A stretch of DNA of 64,000 nt from CAWFQB01 sp965277875 (GCA_965277875.1 CBDIDV010000002.1:3224001-3288000); one strand, 5' to 3'. Counted from the stretch's first letter, positions 43,833 through 53,797 are shown. The notes: generated by a model from the sequence alone, not told the origin. Numbers and translations: made by a program.

Positions 43833-46800
43833 CTACTCGCTCTTCTTTGCGCCCTCTTCCGTGCCGAACAGGGCCGCGAACGGGCTGCTGGAGCGCGACG
43901 AGGACGCCGCGCCTATCGTCATTTTGGCGTCCAGGGCGCGGCTGATACGCATCAGGCTTTCGGCCAGATGTACGCGGGTGTACTCGTCCATACTTGCCGC
44001 GCCCGGCCCGCTCGCCGCCACGCCGATCTTGCTCTTGATCTGGCGCAGTTGATCCCAGGCCAGCAGCTTGGCGTCGTCGGGGGCCGCGTTGTTCGTCACC
44101 GTGACCATGCCGATCAGGGTATCCAGGTGCGCCCGCTGTAATTGCCGGTGCAGTGTCCCGATATTCTTATGCGCGTCCAGTTCCGACCACACCGTACCGC
44201 CCACCGTGTGGAAAAGGTACGGCAGCGTCAATGCCTGCGACGCATCCCCGACCTTGAACTCATTGTTGACCACGCGCCTCAGCACGGACGCGTTGAACAT
44301 CTGGCGCAGGGCCGACGCCTGTATCTGGCTGAACTGGTCGCGGATCGGGTAATCGCCCATGTTGCCCGACAGGTACGCGGCAAAGTCCAGGCCCGCGTTC
44401 GGGTCGGTCGTCAGCTTGGTATAGTAGCTGCGCGGGAACGTAAACGCGTCGTCCGCAAGGATGTACGTATTCACCATTTGCAGGGCGCGTTTCTGCTCCC
44501 CCGCCGCGATGGGCGCAAGGGGCGCTTTCTCGTTCGGGTCGCCCTTGTAGTTGCGGTTCATGTGCAGGCCGCCCACATACCGCGCCGCCAAACTCGCCGC
44601 CCGCGTGTACTGCCCCAGCAAGCCCTGAAAGTCCCGCGTAAACTCGTGGTACGACTCGCCGTTCTTCGGTACGCGCTCGCCCAGGTGCAGCAGCAAATGC
44701 CGCGACACTTCCAGTGTCTTCTGGTAGTAGTCCAGCGGGTCTTTGCCCAGATCAAAGCGCACAACGGCGGGATCGAAGCTGTCCGCGCTCTCGTCGCTCT
44801 GGTACGCAAGCCCCGGCTCGTTGCACCGGCTGGCGATATTCCGCAGCCGCGCCACTTCGCCCTGCGGCGTTGTGGCGTCAATCGCCGTATACCCGTACTG
44901 GATGGCCCAAAAGTCGTAGGGGCCGATGGTCGGCTGATAAAACGCCACGCCCTTGTGCTTCAGCGCGAACACGTTGAACGGCGTATAATCCATCACGGAC
45001 GCCGAGATGCCCATCTTTTCGATGGTCTTTTCGTCCTGCAATTCCTTCATGTCTAGGGTCGTGCTGGCGATGAAGTTATGGCGCAGGCCCATGATATGCC
45101 CCATCTCGTGCGTCACCACATGGCGCAGATACTGGTGCAGATACTCCTTGTCATCCACGCGGTTTTCCGGGTCCATCAGGCGCAGGGCGGTACTGCCGAA
45201 CCAGCCCTGTTCCATCATGCCCTGCGCCATCTCGCACTTGCGCGGGTCAATGGCGACCGGGGACGGCGGCGAGTTCAGGTTGTCGAAGAAGCTGGCCGGG
45301 TTCACCTGATGCTTGCGCTCCAGTTTGATGTAGCGCGTAAAGTTGGCGTCCACGGTGATATTCGCGTTCAGTATCTCGCCGGTCAGCGGGTTGACGCGGA
45401 ACTGCGCGACCGCGTACCCGGCATCGGGCGAGGCCACCCAGCGGATCGTGTTGTAGCGCATGTCGGCGTGGTCCCAGTCGGCGTTGTCGGGCATCTGATT
45501 CACGACAATCGCGTCCTTGATCCCTACCTTTTCAAACGCGCTGTTCCAGCACAATAGCCCTTCCTTCACGGCGTCCCGGTACTCGACCGGAATGGCGTTG
45601 TCCAGCCAGAACACGATGGGCTTTTTGGGCTTCGACAGGGCCGCTTTCGGGTCGGCTTTTTCCAGGTTCCAGCGATAGATGTAGCGAACCGTCGGGTCGT
45701 CCTTGCTGTCGTCGTCGAAGGATTGGTATTCGGTCTGGAAGTAGCCGACGCGCCCATCGGCCAGGCGCGGGCGATACGTCTTATCGGCCAGCGGGAACAG
45801 CGTGTAGTTCACTTTGAGCGGCAGGCTGCGCCCGTCCGCCTGCCCCGCGTCGCCGCCGCCGCGTCCCATGAAGTGGTACTGCGTCTCGACCACCATGTTT
45901 TCGGGAAAGTTCTTGAGCGCGGCCACATACGTTTTTTCGCGATCCATCGCGTAGCCGCCGCCCCCGCCCCCGAAGATGGCGGCCAGTCCGCCGCCGCCCG
46001 AAAGATGCTGGCTGATCTGCGCGATGTCGCCCCGGAAGAACTCGCTCAGGTTGATCAGTACGCTCTTGCGCTCGATCTGCTTGGCCTCGATCTTGAAGCT
46101 TTCCAGGATGCCGTCCGCGAACGACCGCTTCAAGGCGCGGTTGATGGGCGATTTCTCATCGGCGCGGAAATTAATGTTAGGCGTGACAAGCAAAATCTTG
46201 TCGTCGTTCTGCACCCACTTGAACAGCAGGTCATTGATCGGGTCGCCCGCCACAATCGCCGAGGACGTTCCCGTGCTGGCCGTCACTTCCAGCAGCATCA
46301 GCTTTTCCAGTTGATCCTGCTTGATCTCGGCATAGATGGTGTCGCGCCCCGCCTCTTTTTTGCGGTACAGCGTGAACAGGCCGGGAAACTTTTCAAACCC
46401 CTTCACGGTGTCGTCAATGGTCTTGGTTTCCGGCTTGCTGGCATTGGATTTTTCCAGGTCAAAAGGGCTGCCGGACGTGCGCTCGCTGTGCATCTTGCCG
46501 TTTGCCGTAATGGAGTCCGCGCCGCTGAAGGCCATGTTCTCTACGACCGCATCGCTCTCGACCGTGTCGCCGGACGACTTTTCCACGCTGTACGTGCCGG
46601 TCACATGCAGCGGCTTCGTCCCGGACGTTTCTTTGAACTCCATCTTGATTTTGAAGGTGTCCACGCCCGCCTTCGTTTCGCTGGCGACGACTTCAAAGTC
46701 CGCGTGGGCGTCGCGCTGCCCGATGTCGCTGGCCTTGTAGTCATGGCTCCACTTGTCGCCCACGCCGACCGCCGTTTTGGGAAAAATGACGCTGTTGGCG

Positions 46801-47288
46801 ACGTACTCGCGCACCGCTTCTTTGGTGTCGTCGCTGTCGGCCTCTTTCAGGCTGACGAGCGTACCGTCCGGCGTGACAACGAACGTGCTTTTACTTTTGC
46901 TCAGGTCTTCGGCGGGCTGTTTTTGGCCGTTCGCCATACGCTCCTGGCTCTCGGTCTGCTGCTCGAACGTGATATTGCCGCCCGTCGCCACATCGGTCAC
47001 GGTAACGCGCTCGGACGACGTGGATTCGGCCTTGATCTTCATGCCGGACACTTCGATGTTGAGTTCCGACGTGTTCTTGTAGCGGGCGATCAGGTCTTTC
47101 TTGGCTTTGTAGACGAGCGTGATCTTGTCCGCGCTTTTGGCGGGCGCGGGCGTGGCGGTCTTGGCGTCTAAGGGCGGGACTTTAGGCGCGGCGGGCTTGT
47201 CCTGGCTCAGACACGCGGCATTCACGCACGCCATGACGGCGGCAAATCCGAGAACGGTAACGGGGGCGTTGTGTTTCCTGCGGTTCAC
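43833..47288 (-). CDS. Large zinc metalloprotease, DUF5117/DUF4953 type
   Basis: A 1151-residue exported protease. GTG 47288 was chosen because AAGGAG lies just upstream and a Sec-type N-terminus follows (VTVLGFAAVMACVNAA). Residues 40-330 are a DUF-type beta domain. The DUF5117-like part follows from about 380 (FPGLFTLYRKKEAGRDTIYAEI, NDLLFKWVQNDDKILLVTP). The zinc motif HEMGHIMGLRH, followed by NF, is at about residue 725 (metzincin-like HExxHxxGxRH). The C-terminal half contains MDYTPFNVFAL, DFWAIQYGY and a long helical end. Such proteins are common in Bacteroidota, Acidobacteriota and Armatimonadota. The substrate is unknown. Upstream to 47631 there is a 343-base gap with nothing recognisable. 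Confidence 0.9.
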   Translation of the reverse strand: MNRRKHNAPVTVLGFAAVMACVNAACLSQDKPAAPKVPPLDAKTATPAPAKSADKITLVYKAKKDLIARYKNTSELNIEVSGMKIKAESTSSERVTVTDVATGGNITFEQQTESQERMANGQKQPAEDLSKSKSTFVVTPDGTLVSLKEADSDDTKEAVREYVANSVIFPKTAVGVGDKWSHDYKASDIGQRDAHADFEVVASETKAGVDTFKIKMEFKETSGTKPLHVTGTYSVEKSSGDTVESDAVVENMAFSGADSITANGKMHSERTSGSPFDLEKSNASKPETKTIDDTVKGFEKFPGLFTLYRKKEAGRDTIYAEIKQDQLEKLMLLEVTASTGTSSAIVAGDPINDLLFKWVQNDDKILLVTPNINFRADEKSPINRALKRSFADGILESFKIEAKQIERKSVLINLSEFFRGDIAQISQHLSGGGGLAAIFGGGGGGYAMDREKTYVAALKNFPENMVVETQYHFMGRGGGDAGQADGRSLPLKVNYTLFPLADKTYRPRLADGRVGYFQTEYQSFDDDSKDDPTVRYIYRWNLEKADPKAALSKPKKPIVFWLDNAIPVEYRDAVKEGLLCWNSAFEKVGIKDAIVVNQMPDNADWDHADMRYNTIRWVASPDAGYAVAQFRVNPLTGEILNANITVDANFTRYIKLERKHQVNPASFFDNLNSPPSPVAIDPRKCEMAQGMMEQGWFGSTALRLMDPENRVDDKEYLHQYLRHVVTHEMGHIMGLRHNFIASTTLDMKELQDEKTIEKMGISASVMDYTPFNVFALKHKGVAFYQPTIGPYDFWAIQYGYTAIDATTPQGEVARLRNIASRCNEPGLAYQSDESADSFDPAVVRFDLGKDPLDYYQKTLEVSRHLLLHLGERVPKNGESYHEFTRDFQGLLGQYTRAASLAARYVGGLHMNRNYKGDPNEKAPLAPIAAGEQKRALQMVNTYILADDAFTFPRSYYTKLTTDPNAGLDFAAYLSGNMGDYPIRDQFSQIQASALRQMFNASVLRRVVNNEFKVGDASQALTLPYLFHTVGGTVWSELDAHKNIGTLHRQLQRAHLDTLIGMVTVTNNAAPDDAKLLAWDQLRQIKSKIGVAASGPGAASMDEYTRVHLAESLMRISRALDAKMTIGAASSSRSSSPFAALFGTEEGAKKSE

Positions 47289-47631
47289 GCATTTCTCCTT
47301 GCGACGACGACAAACAATAGCTCCCGGCGCACTGCAAACAAAGCCCTGCAAAACATACGCAAGGAGTTTGCAGCAGACACGCCGGAAAAAGAGCATATCG
47401 GAAAGAACAAGCTGGAAAGAACGCGCTGACAGGAACGCGTCAAGAGAGAACAAAAGGGAAAATCAAACAATAGTACGTGGAATGTGACAGGCGCGCGGCG
47501 GGACGCTGATAGAACATATCCTCTATCATATCACAGTTCCGCAGGCCGCGCCGCCCCGGAGTGATATGTTGTTCTGTTTATTGCGCCTCGAATCCTGCCC
47601 GAAGGCAGGACGGCATTGTCCCTGCCTGCGA

Positions 47632-48651
47632 TTATTTCACTCCCGCTGGTTTAGACCCATCAGAGGATGCGGGCGTTTCGGCATTTATCGCAGGCGGGAC
47701 GGGATTCGCAAGCGGCTTGTCGGGCAGGTACAGTTTGGCGTATTCCGCAATGGCGTCAGCCAGGATCTCGGCGGTTTTGGCGATCTGGCTGCGGTTCGTA
47801 TAGTCGGCCCCGAACTCCAACTGCATGGCGTCGATGCCGTACCCCTCGTGGCTGCCATACATTTGCACGATAAAGCCGCCCGAAAAACTGGGGTTCTCCT
47901 TGACGCCGGATGTGGCGGGAAACACCTTGCAGCCGCGCGCCATGAGCAGGCCGGGCAGGCTGTTTGGCCCATCCATCGCCCCGGCCCCGTAGCGCATGGT
48001 CAGCAATACGGTCGCGCGCCCGTCGTTCGTTCCCCGGAAGATGGTATCGCGGGCTGCCGCCTGCCCGTGTATGTCGATCAGCAGCCCCTTGCCCCACATC
48101 AATTTGACGGCTTTGCAGGCATTTGCGAGCTTCTGGTGATACGCGTCGTATACCTTGCGCGAGGCCGCGTCTTCGGTCGCGATATAGGGCGGGCGGTTCG
48201 GGTCGGCGTACCGGCGCTGAAAATGCGCCACGACATAATACGGCTTTTTGCCCATGCGGGACTGGATAGCCGCAGCCAGCGCAAGGGCCAGTCGGTCGGT
48301 ATTCACGTCGCGCACGGTCACGAACCCCGCTCCGCCGCCGCCCATGCCCTCGCCCTTGCGCAGCGTTCCGCCCGGTATGGACAACTGCCCGCCGTGCGGC
48401 GCGGATAAGATAATGGGCAGCGTCCCCTCCTGCGACACGATCAGGTCGGCCTCCGCAGCGGCAGGCAGAACGGCAGACTGCGCGGCGGACGCGGCGGACT
48501 TGGCCTGCGGCGCGGCTGCCTGTGACGAATAAGACGGTTGAGAAGAGCGAGAGGATCGAAAAGATTGCGCGTCCGCATTCGGGGCGTAAACAAGAACCGT
48601 CATACAGCCCAGCGCGAACACAGACAGCGGATACAAACGACATGAAAACAT
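47632..48651 (-). CDS. Exported N-formylglutamate-amidohydrolase-like protein
   Basis: A 339-residue exported protein related to N-formylglutamate amidohydrolases (PF05013). Motifs are IILSAPHGGQLSIPGG, TVRDVNTDRLALALA, YYVVAHFQRRYADPNRPP, LLIDIHGQ, and EGYGIDAMQLEF. ATG 48651 was chosen because it overlaps the stop of the 87-residue membrane protein by one base (TGATG) and has GGGGA upstream. The signal peptide is the N-terminal hydrophobic run (LYPLSVFALGCMTVLVYAPNADA) and an Ala/Ser/Gln linker follows. The substrate is unknown; exported members may act on peptides or cell-wall material. Confidence 0.88.
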   Translation of the reverse strand: MFSCRLYPLSVFALGCMTVLVYAPNADAQSFRSSRSSQPSYSSQAAAPQAKSAASAAQSAVLPAAAEADLIVSQEGTLPIILSAPHGGQLSIPGGTLRKGEGMGGGGAGFVTVRDVNTDRLALALAAAIQSRMGKKPYYVVAHFQRRYADPNRPPYIATEDAASRKVYDAYHQKLANACKAVKLMWGKGLLIDIHGQAAARDTIFRGTNDGRATVLLTMRYGAGAMDGPNSLPGLLMARGCKVFPATSGVKENPSFSGGFIVQMYGSHEGYGIDAMQLEFGADYTNRSQIAKTAEILADAIAEYAKLYLPDKPLANPVPPAINAETPASSDGSKPAGVK

Positions 48652-48914
48652 CAGCATTCCCCGTTTATCTTCCTTTTCAGGTGTTGTTTACTGCCAGTCC
48701 AAGTCACAATCCAGACTACCATAAGAACGCCCGATATGAAACCAAGAGGAATACCCGGCAGGCCAGAAAAACCGCCGGTCAAGTCGTCGTCCGGCAGAGT
48801 GCGGGTCAAATACTGCCAGACGTACTGCGCCCAGAACAGCAGCCAAAAACCGACATGCGCGCCAACACAGCCCCCCAGAAGAGCGGACACAAGGAGCAGG
48901 GCGTTTCGCAGCAT
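48651..48914 (-). CDS. Small membrane protein, 87 aa
   Basis: Two membrane helices: ALLLVSALLGGCVGAHVGFWLLFWAQYVW (about 5-33) and GLPGIPLGFISGVLMVVWIVTW (about 51-72), then a short basic tail. No family recognised. GAGGAGG precedes ATG 48914. Its stop overlaps the start of the amidohydrolase gene, so the pair is likely translated together. Confidence 0.8.
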   Translation of the reverse strand: MLRNALLLVSALLGGCVGAHVGFWLLFWAQYVWQYLTRTLPDDDLTGGFSGLPGIPLGFISGVLMVVWIVTWTGSKQHLKRKINGEC

Positions 48915-48957
48915 GTTCGACTACCTCCTCGAAGTTCTGCTTAACACTTTTTAGCAA

Positions 48958-49051
48958 TAGGACTTTCGCTTCGAGATAGGAAATTCGGCGGAATGTCGCC
49001 GTTTTGGAAAATTTCCTATCTCGAAGCGAACGATCAAAGCGAAAGTCCTAA
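48958..49051. repeat. Palindromic intergenic element, family D
   Basis: The left arm TAGGACTTTCGCTTCGAGATAGGAAATT (48958-48985) equals the complement of the right arm (49010-49051), except that the right arm carries a 13-base insertion (TTGATCGTTCGCT). The centre is GGCGGAATGTCGCCG. It lies between the ImmA-UvrD gene and the small membrane protein gene. Confidence 0.85.
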
Positions 49052-49197
49052 GCAAAAGTCTTTTTGTTGATGAAGATCAGACACAGGAAAGCGTCGCATC
49101 GGAGTTGGTACGTCCGGTCGTGCCGCGCAACAACATTGTCCTCGCTTCTGCCCTGCCCCAAGTGCGTCCTCTTACCGAGTTCGCTATCGCCTGCCGC

Positions 49198-52100
49198 TCA
49201 GAACGGACAGACCAGAAAGTAGGGGCAGCGGGCGCATTCGCTGCCCGGCGATGGCTCGAAACGCCGTGCGCGAATGCCTTTCAGGTCTTGATTGTATTTC
49301 TCGACGCGGGCGGCTTCCAGAGTCGCTTTTTCCTTGACTTCGATCTGCTCGTCGTCCTGCAAATAACCCAGGAAAATCTGTATGGAGCGAGCGCCGTGTG
49401 ATTGGCGGGCGGCGTGGCGGGCGAGGGCGAGGCGCGGGTGCAGATGGTCTTTGTCGTCCCGATTTGTTTTGTAGTCTACCAGACGCAGTTCGCCGCCCGC
49501 CCCCTCTTCGGCGTGATCCATGCGGAGATTGACCGTGCCATGCTCCAGGTGCGCCGTCAGTTCCAGGCTTGTCGGCGCGGCCTGCGCCTGCTCGGTCGCC
49601 TGATAAGCTCCGGTCAGCATTTGCCTTGCCTTGTCTTGCAGTACGCGCCCGTGCGCGGATTGCAGCGCGACATGCCCCTGCCGCCACTCCTGCTCCAGAC
49701 GCGCTTGGGACTCGTCGAGCGTGGGCGCGCGTCCTTCCGTTCCCTCCATCTGCATCCAGGTGACAGCCGCCTCCAGAGTCTGATGGTAGGCCAGGTACGC
49801 CGAGGCTTCGTCTCGTATGGGCAGGCGCAATACGCGCTGGTAATAATACTGGCGCGGGCAGCGGCGGTACTGCTCGGCGGCGGACGCCGAAATCGTCAGC
49901 GGCTCCGCGCCTGCGTCTGCTTCCCTGTCCGCCTCATTGTCAGCTTTCGACACATTTTCGCCGCTAAACGTAACGCGGTCTTCCACAGCGGAATTGTCTT
50001 CTATGTTCTTTTCCGTGTTATTTCCCATTGCGGCATTTGCGCGTGTCCAGGATACGCGCTGTGCGCCGCAGGCGTTCAGGTCCGGCTCGCAGTTTTGCAG
50101 CAGATAGCTTGGCTCGACCGGCTTGCCGTTCCACGTCAGGGGGCGCGACAAGATCAGCGCATCCCGCGCCCGCGACAGCGCGACGAAGAACAGGCATTGC
50201 GCCTCGTCGTCCTCGTCGTCGTCTGTTGGGCCGTCTATCTTCCCGGTACGCGCCCGCGCCGCGCCATCCCCCTCGCCTTGCGCGTCCTGAGTGTCTTCAA
50301 TGTTTTTCCTGTCCGCCTGCGTCCACACGTCGGGCGGGGCGACCATGCTGCCGTGCTTACCCGGCGGAAACTGCCCCTTGATCATGTTGGGAAGGTACAC
50401 GACCGGAAATTCCAGCCCCTTGCTTTGATGCACGGTCATCAGGCGCACACCGTCCGCCGCGCCCTCGCCCTCCCCAACGCGCAGGGATTTCTCCTGTCCG
50501 CAGGACTGCAAAAAGCGCAGGTACCTGAGAAACAACGCCTGCGCGTTCTCTTCCTCGGTCGCCTCCTGTTCAAAGCGTTTGGACAGGCGCAGGGCCACGG
50601 ACAGCAGTTCGTTGACGGCCAGCAGCTTCTGCCGTCCCTCCACGCTCTCGTCAGAAACCAGAGGACGCAGAAAGCCGCTTGTCTCGAACAGATACCCCGT
50701 CAGCAGCGCCCAGGCCGAGCCGTGATACAGATAGGGCCGAATGTGTTCCAGCAGCCGCGCAAACCCTGTTCGACCCTGTGAGGACAGGCCGGGCAGATCG
50801 GCGGCCAAAATCAGGGCGGCAGGGAACGTCTTCTTTTGTGCGCGGGCTGCGCGCAGCAGGGATAATGCGTCCGGGGCAGGGATGGCGTACTCGGCAAAGC
50901 AGGCCACGCGGCGCAGAGCCGTGCCTTCCGGCTCGCAGGCAAGCGAAAGCAGGGCGAGCAGGTCTTTGATCTCGTCGCGCTCAAACAGGCCGCTTCGGTG
51001 CTGCGTTTCCACGTTGCGCGCGCCCAGCAGATCGGCCAGCCGCGCCGCCTGCCGGTGCGTATGGCACAAAATCACCTGTTCGCCGCGCCCCACGCCCCGC
51101 GCTTCCCATAGATTGATAGACCCGGCGATCCCGTCCGCCTGCGCTTCCTCATCGTCCGCAACCGCCAGCGTCACGGCAGGCATGGGATTTGTTGTTCTGA
51201 CTTGCGCCTGCGTTTGCGCGCCGGCCTGAACCTGCTGTGTTCGCGCTCCTGTTTGCGTCGGCACGGATACTTCCGCCTGCGCTTCCCGCGCTGTGTCTAC
51301 GCCTTGCGCTGCTTGCGCTTCCTGTACGCGCTGCGCCCACTCAAACTCTATAAACTCCATTGTACGCTGCGGCTGCCAGTCGGCGAACGTCGTAGACGTG
51401 CCGTTCATGCGTCCCGCGTAGCCGCCGAACAGGGCGACAATCGGCGGCAGCGAGCGATAGTTGCGCGTCAACTGCACACGCCGCCCGCCCGGAAAGTCCC
51501 GCTCGAAATCGCGCACATTGGCCGAGGACGCGCCCCGAAACCGATAGATGGCCTGACGCAGGTCCCCGACCGCCCACAGGCCACGCCCCTTCCCGGCAAG
51601 ACGCTGCACCAGCCGCGCGCTCGCCCGGTTGATGTCCTGGTACTCGTCGGCCAGGATGTGCGGGTACTGCGCCTGCCACCGCGCTCGCACATCGGGCCGC
51701 GCGTCCAGCAGTTCCACGGCCCGCATCAGCAGATCGCCGAAATCCAGCTTGCCCTCGCGCCTGAGCAGTTCCTGATACACGCGATACACGCGGGCCACTT
51801 CCAGCGACTTTTCCCCGGCCTCGCGCAGCTTATCGGCGTCCGGCTTTTTCGTCTGCCTCGCCGCCTGCTCTAGCTGCTCCTGCCCCGCAAGCGCGTAATC
51901 GTCCGGCGTTTGCAGTTCGTCTTTGGCACGGGAGATGCAGGCCAGAATGTCGCCGAACGGCAGGATGGGAAAACTCAGGTACTGCAAACGGTTCAGTTCC
52001 AGCCTATCCAGATGTTCCAGCAGCAGCAAAATGGCGTCGGGCGTGTCGAGCAGTTCGGGGGCGGAGGACAGGCCCAGCGCATGACCCTCCTTGCGTAATA

Positions 52101-53094
52101 ATTCCATGCCGAACGCGTGAAACGTGCCGATCCATACGCGGTCGGCCAGATCGCCCACGCTTGCCCGCAGGCGCGTCCGCATCTCTTCAGCGGCCTTGTT
52201 GGAAAATGTCAGCGCGAGAATGTTCTCCGGCGATACGTGCTTCTCACCCAGCAGAAACAGGATACGGGCGATCAGCGTGCGGGTTTTGCCCGTTCCCGGC
52301 CCGGCGTCCACGAGAACCGGGCCATCCGCGATGTGCGCGGCCTCGCGCTGGCTGGCGTCCAGGTCACTCGGAGAGGAGAAAGGAGAAAGGAGAAAGGAGA
52401 AAGGGGCTGCGTTGTTTTGCGGTTCTTTATCGCCCCCAAAGACTGCCGTGTTGGAAGCATCGCTATCCTGAACAGGAACAGCCGTAACCGCGTCCCTTTC
52501 CCCTTTCTCCTTTCTCCTTTCTCCTGTCAGTAACGCGCTTGCAAGCTGCGAAACGACACAGGAGAGAGAAAGGCCGGACTGGTCGGCGATGCGGGACGCG
52601 CTCCAGCCTTCGTCGCGGACAAGGCGGCGCAGCACGGGGCCGGGCAGCAATAATTCGGCGGCAAACAGGTTGGCCTCGGCCTCGCGGCGTTCACGGCTGC
52701 TGTACCCTTCGGCAACCTGCGTGGCGTTTAGGCGCAGTTCGGGCGGGGCAAAGGCGTCGGGGGTATCGGGGGCGATGCAGGCGTCCTGCCCGATCTCAGG
52801 ATGCAGCCAGAAATGCCCGAACTCATGTGCCTGCGCGAACCGCTGCCGCGCCCGGCTCACGCCCTCGCCGCTCGCGTACCAGATGCCGGGGATGTCTCGA
52901 TCCAGCACGGCGTGCGCCCCGGCAAGCAGGCTATCGCCCATAGGGACGCCGCGCCGCTCCACGTCCGCAGCGGTCGCCGCTGCCGCCAGCAGGCTGTCGG
53001 CAGACGGCAAAAGGGGCGCGTCCGGGCTAAGATGGACGCGCAGTTCCTGATGCTGACGATAGGCGCGGCGGCGCAGGGCATTCCAATCGGGCAT
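49198..53094 (-). CDS. ImmA/IrrE peptidase - UvrD helicase - PD-(D/E)XK/Fe-S nuclease fusion
   Basis: A 1298-residue three-part protein. Residues 1-190 are an ImmA/IrrE metallopeptidase: RFAQAHEFGHFWLH (zinc HExxH at 90-94), then ERREAEANLFAAELLLP with the third ligand. Residues 243-1050 are an SF1A helicase: LDASQREAA, Walker A VDAGPGTGKTRTLIARILFL, LTFSNKAAEEMRTRL, KLDFGDLL, ILADEYQDINRASA, LTRNYRSLPPIV, VRLMTVHQSKGLEFPVVYLPNM. The C-terminus has a RecB/Cas4-like nuclease (LRLVDYKTNRDD near 1200) framed by one Cys (YRRCPRQYYYQ) and a Cys trio (ECARCPYFLVCPF), the pattern of an Fe-S cluster. Residues 191-242 are a low-complexity insert from an inverted repeat. The XRE-like gene ends 25 bases upstream. 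Confidence 0.88.
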   Translation of the reverse strand: MPDWNALRRRAYRQHQELRVHLSPDAPLLPSADSLLAAAATAADVERRGVPMGDSLLAGAHAVLDRDIPGIWYASGEGVSRARQRFAQAHEFGHFWLHPEIGQDACIAPDTPDAFAPPELRLNATQVAEGYSSRERREAEANLFAAELLLPGPVLRRLVRDEGWSASRIADQSGLSLSCVVSQLASALLTGERRKEKGERDAVTAVPVQDSDASNTAVFGGDKEPQNNAAPFSFLLSPFSSPSDLDASQREAAHIADGPVLVDAGPGTGKTRTLIARILFLLGEKHVSPENILALTFSNKAAEEMRTRLRASVGDLADRVWIGTFHAFGMELLRKEGHALGLSSAPELLDTPDAILLLLEHLDRLELNRLQYLSFPILPFGDILACISRAKDELQTPDDYALAGQEQLEQAARQTKKPDADKLREAGEKSLEVARVYRVYQELLRREGKLDFGDLLMRAVELLDARPDVRARWQAQYPHILADEYQDINRASARLVQRLAGKGRGLWAVGDLRQAIYRFRGASSANVRDFERDFPGGRRVQLTRNYRSLPPIVALFGGYAGRMNGTSTTFADWQPQRTMEFIEFEWAQRVQEAQAAQGVDTAREAQAEVSVPTQTGARTQQVQAGAQTQAQVRTTNPMPAVTLAVADDEEAQADGIAGSINLWEARGVGRGEQVILCHTHRQAARLADLLGARNVETQHRSGLFERDEIKDLLALLSLACEPEGTALRRVACFAEYAIPAPDALSLLRAARAQKKTFPAALILAADLPGLSSQGRTGFARLLEHIRPYLYHGSAWALLTGYLFETSGFLRPLVSDESVEGRQKLLAVNELLSVALRLSKRFEQEATEEENAQALFLRYLRFLQSCGQEKSLRVGEGEGAADGVRLMTVHQSKGLEFPVVYLPNMIKGQFPPGKHGSMVAPPDVWTQADRKNIEDTQDAQGEGDGAARARTGKIDGPTDDDEDDEAQCLFFVALSRARDALILSRPLTWNGKPVEPSYLLQNCEPDLNACGAQRVSWTRANAAMGNNTEKNIEDNSAVEDRVTFSGENVSKADNEADREADAGAEPLTISASAAEQYRRCPRQYYYQRVLRLPIRDEASAYLAYHQTLEAAVTWMQMEGTEGRAPTLDESQARLEQEWRQGHVALQSAHGRVLQDKARQMLTGAYQATEQAQAAPTSLELTAHLEHGTVNLRMDHAEEGAGGELRLVDYKTNRDDKDHLHPRLALARHAARQSHGARSIQIFLGYLQDDEQIEVKEKATLEAARVEKYNQDLKGIRARRFEPSPGSECARCPYFLVCPF
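52374..52525. repeat. Inverted repeat with AGGAGAA arms inside the UvrD fusion gene
   Basis: A 26-bp arm (AGGAGAAAGGAGAAAGG and so on, 52381-52406) and its exact complement at 52500-52525 frame about 93 bases. The left arm has an extra AGGAGAA unit from 52374. The whole element is in frame and codes for residues about 191-240 of the helicase fusion, between the peptidase and helicase domains. Confidence 0.9.
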
Positions 53095-53119
53095 AAGCCT
53101 CCAGGCGCGGGCGGCGCAA

Positions 53120-53797
53120 TTATTCTTGTTCGAGCCAGAACTGTTTTTGGTCGCCTGTCATGTCGGTGCAGGCGCGGATGGCGTCGGCAAAGTCTTCGGG
53201 CGCGGATACCTGCGGTATGCCGTCGGCCTTGTACTGCGCGGACGCGGCAAGCGTGGCGGGGCGGGCGAGATAGGCGCGTACCTGCTCCACGCCGGTATGA
53301 AGCTCGTCCGCCAATCCCTGCAAGAGCGGTTGAGGTATGGTGGCAAGACGAACAAGCCGCTGGTTTAGTTTGGCGACAAGCGGCAGGCCCACATTCAGGC
53401 GCGCGGCCAGTTTGCCCGCCGTCAGACCCTGTGTTTTGGCCGTTTGCAGCAGATTGTCTATGGCAGGTGCGGGCGCGGCCTCCGGCTGTGCGGCGAAATA
53501 CTGAGCGCGCATCTCGGCCAGCGCCTGCCGACCCACGGCAAGGGTGCGCGCTTCCGCGCTGCGGTCAGGCGCGGCGGACTCCAGGGCGCATTCCAGCAGG
53601 GGCATATCGGCGGCCCAGGCGACCAGGGATGGCGCGTACTGCGGATAACGATTTACCCACTCGCGCAGGGAGCGGGGAGCGCGCGCCTGCCGATCCTCGT
53701 TCCAGGCGGCGAACAGCGCGTCCTCATCACGCGGCATCGCCGCATCGCTGTTTTCGCTGTTTTCACTGTTCAGGTTGGCTGCATTGTATATCTTCAT
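53120..53797 (-). CDS. XRE-like protein partnered with the ImmA-UvrD fusion
   Basis: A 225-residue protein. ATG 53797 is preferred; the longer frame upstream shows no protein character, and no strong ribosome site is visible. The N-terminal 30 residues are Asn/Ser-rich. Residues 35-75 (EDALFAAWNEDRQARAPRSLREWVNRYPQYAPSLVAWAADMPLLE) resemble domains found next to sigma factors. From about residue 120 the sequence (NLLQTAKTQGLTAGKLAARLNVGLPLVAKLNQRLVRLATIPQPLLQGLADELHT) reads like an XRE-type helix-turn-helix region. ImmA peptidases classically cleave an XRE-type repressor, so this is the likely substrate of the fusion downstream. Confidence 0.62.
   Translation of the reverse strand: MKIYNAANLNSENSENSDAAMPRDEDALFAAWNEDRQARAPRSLREWVNRYPQYAPSLVAWAADMPLLECALESAAPDRSAEARTLAVGRQALAEMRAQYFAAQPEAAPAPAIDNLLQTAKTQGLTAGKLAARLNVGLPLVAKLNQRLVRLATIPQPLLQGLADELHTGVEQVRAYLARPATLAASAQYKADGIPQVSAPEDFADAIRACTDMTGDQKQFWLEQE

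Noticed and set aside
45723..47171. 482-codon plus-strand frame
   Set aside because: It is the antisense of the metalloprotease gene, which has a clear zinc motif and signal peptide.
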